Source of the DNA: DAISIK01 sp036822055
GTDB taxonomy: Bacteria; Verrucomicrobiota; Verrucomicrobiia; Opitutales; Puniceicoccaceae
Reading direction: 5' to 3'
Assembly: GCA_036822055.1 (NCBI GenBank)
Contig: DAISIK010000024.1
Coordinates: 1 to 46,098, forward strand
Length of the DNA stretch: 46,098 nucleotides
Each line of letters begins with the position of its first letter. The first letter of the stretch is position 1. A model generated the notes under the pieces. That model saw nothing but the letters and a program-made list of their open reading frames with translations. It was not told where the DNA came from and did not search any database. The position numbers were made by a program, and so were the translations under genes. Below, in pieces: positions 46,097 to 46,098 of the stretch.

Positions 46097-46098
46097 TA

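Overview
The window looks like a chromosomal segment from a Gram-negative bacterium of the Verrucomicrobiota, most likely class Opitutae. This is inference from gene content and protein style; no marker rRNA is present. It rests on a six-domain S1 protein, an mcsA-mcsB-clpC arginine-phosphorylation cluster in a genome that also encodes outer-membrane-type proteins and an AsmA-like envelope protein, a GldA/GldF/GldG-type ABC operon with a DUF4340 protein, mreBCD-mrdA, sparse Shine-Dalgarno signals, frequent GTG/TTG starts and moderately high GC. Gene density is high. I see no phage, insertion sequence, CRISPR array or plasmid function.

Layout. 1-3.2 kb: a secreted peroxiredoxin-like protein (-), an 0.8 kb gap without a convincing gene, and rpsA (+) ending in a strong bidirectional terminator. 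3.2-5.2 kb: a flavin-dependent NAD(P)H reductase, a pirin-type quercetinase and a MarR regulator, all on the minus strand, with a perfect 18-bp palindrome just upstream of the marR start; this looks like a small quinone/electrophile-response locus. 5.2-8.2 kb: an inverted-repeat-rich intergenic element, a YyaL-type thioredoxin-domain protein and rsmG. 8.2-11.5 kb (+): a photolyase-family protein, a small lipoprotein and a membrane-associated metallophosphoesterase.

11.5-21.0 kb (-): a long co-directional run, in transcription order ilvE, mcsA, mcsB, clpC, ndk, purH, an M48 lipoprotein protease and an M20 dipeptidase. Protein-quality control (McsA/McsB/ClpC) sits next to nucleotide metabolism. 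21.1-24.4 kb: cutA (+), asd (-), a disulfide oxidoreductase (+) and a small membrane protein (-).

24.6-33.7 kb (+): an ABC ATPase, its permease, a GldG-like protein, a DUF4340 protein, a large AsmA-like protein and a sulfotransferase; this is an envelope-oriented block. 33.7-36.4 kb: an SDR protein (-), then a Dabb protein, a small outer-membrane barrel and a shortened RNase III-like protein (+). 36.4-37.3 kb: two ExbD/TolR proteins (-) without an ExbB neighbour, divergent from accA (+). 38.6-40.7 kb: a 525-residue orphan membrane protein and a NUDIX hydrolase (-). 40.8-41.3 kb: tRNA-Leu(UAA) (+) and the RNase P RNA gene (-) with a recognisable promoter. 41.5-45.9 kb: mreB-mreC-mreD-mrdA (+), the elongasome cluster, closed by a hairpin and with no rodA before the window ends.

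I did not find a clearly new multi-gene system. The strongest leads are the MarR/pirin locus with its operator, the McsAB-ClpC cluster without a CtsR gene, a roughly 110-bp inverted-repeat element at 5.3 kb, a paired-ExbD locus, the degenerate RNase III-like protein, the orphan 525-residue protein, and unexplained coding-like reading frames in the gaps at 0.7-1.5 kb and 29.8-30.1 kb.
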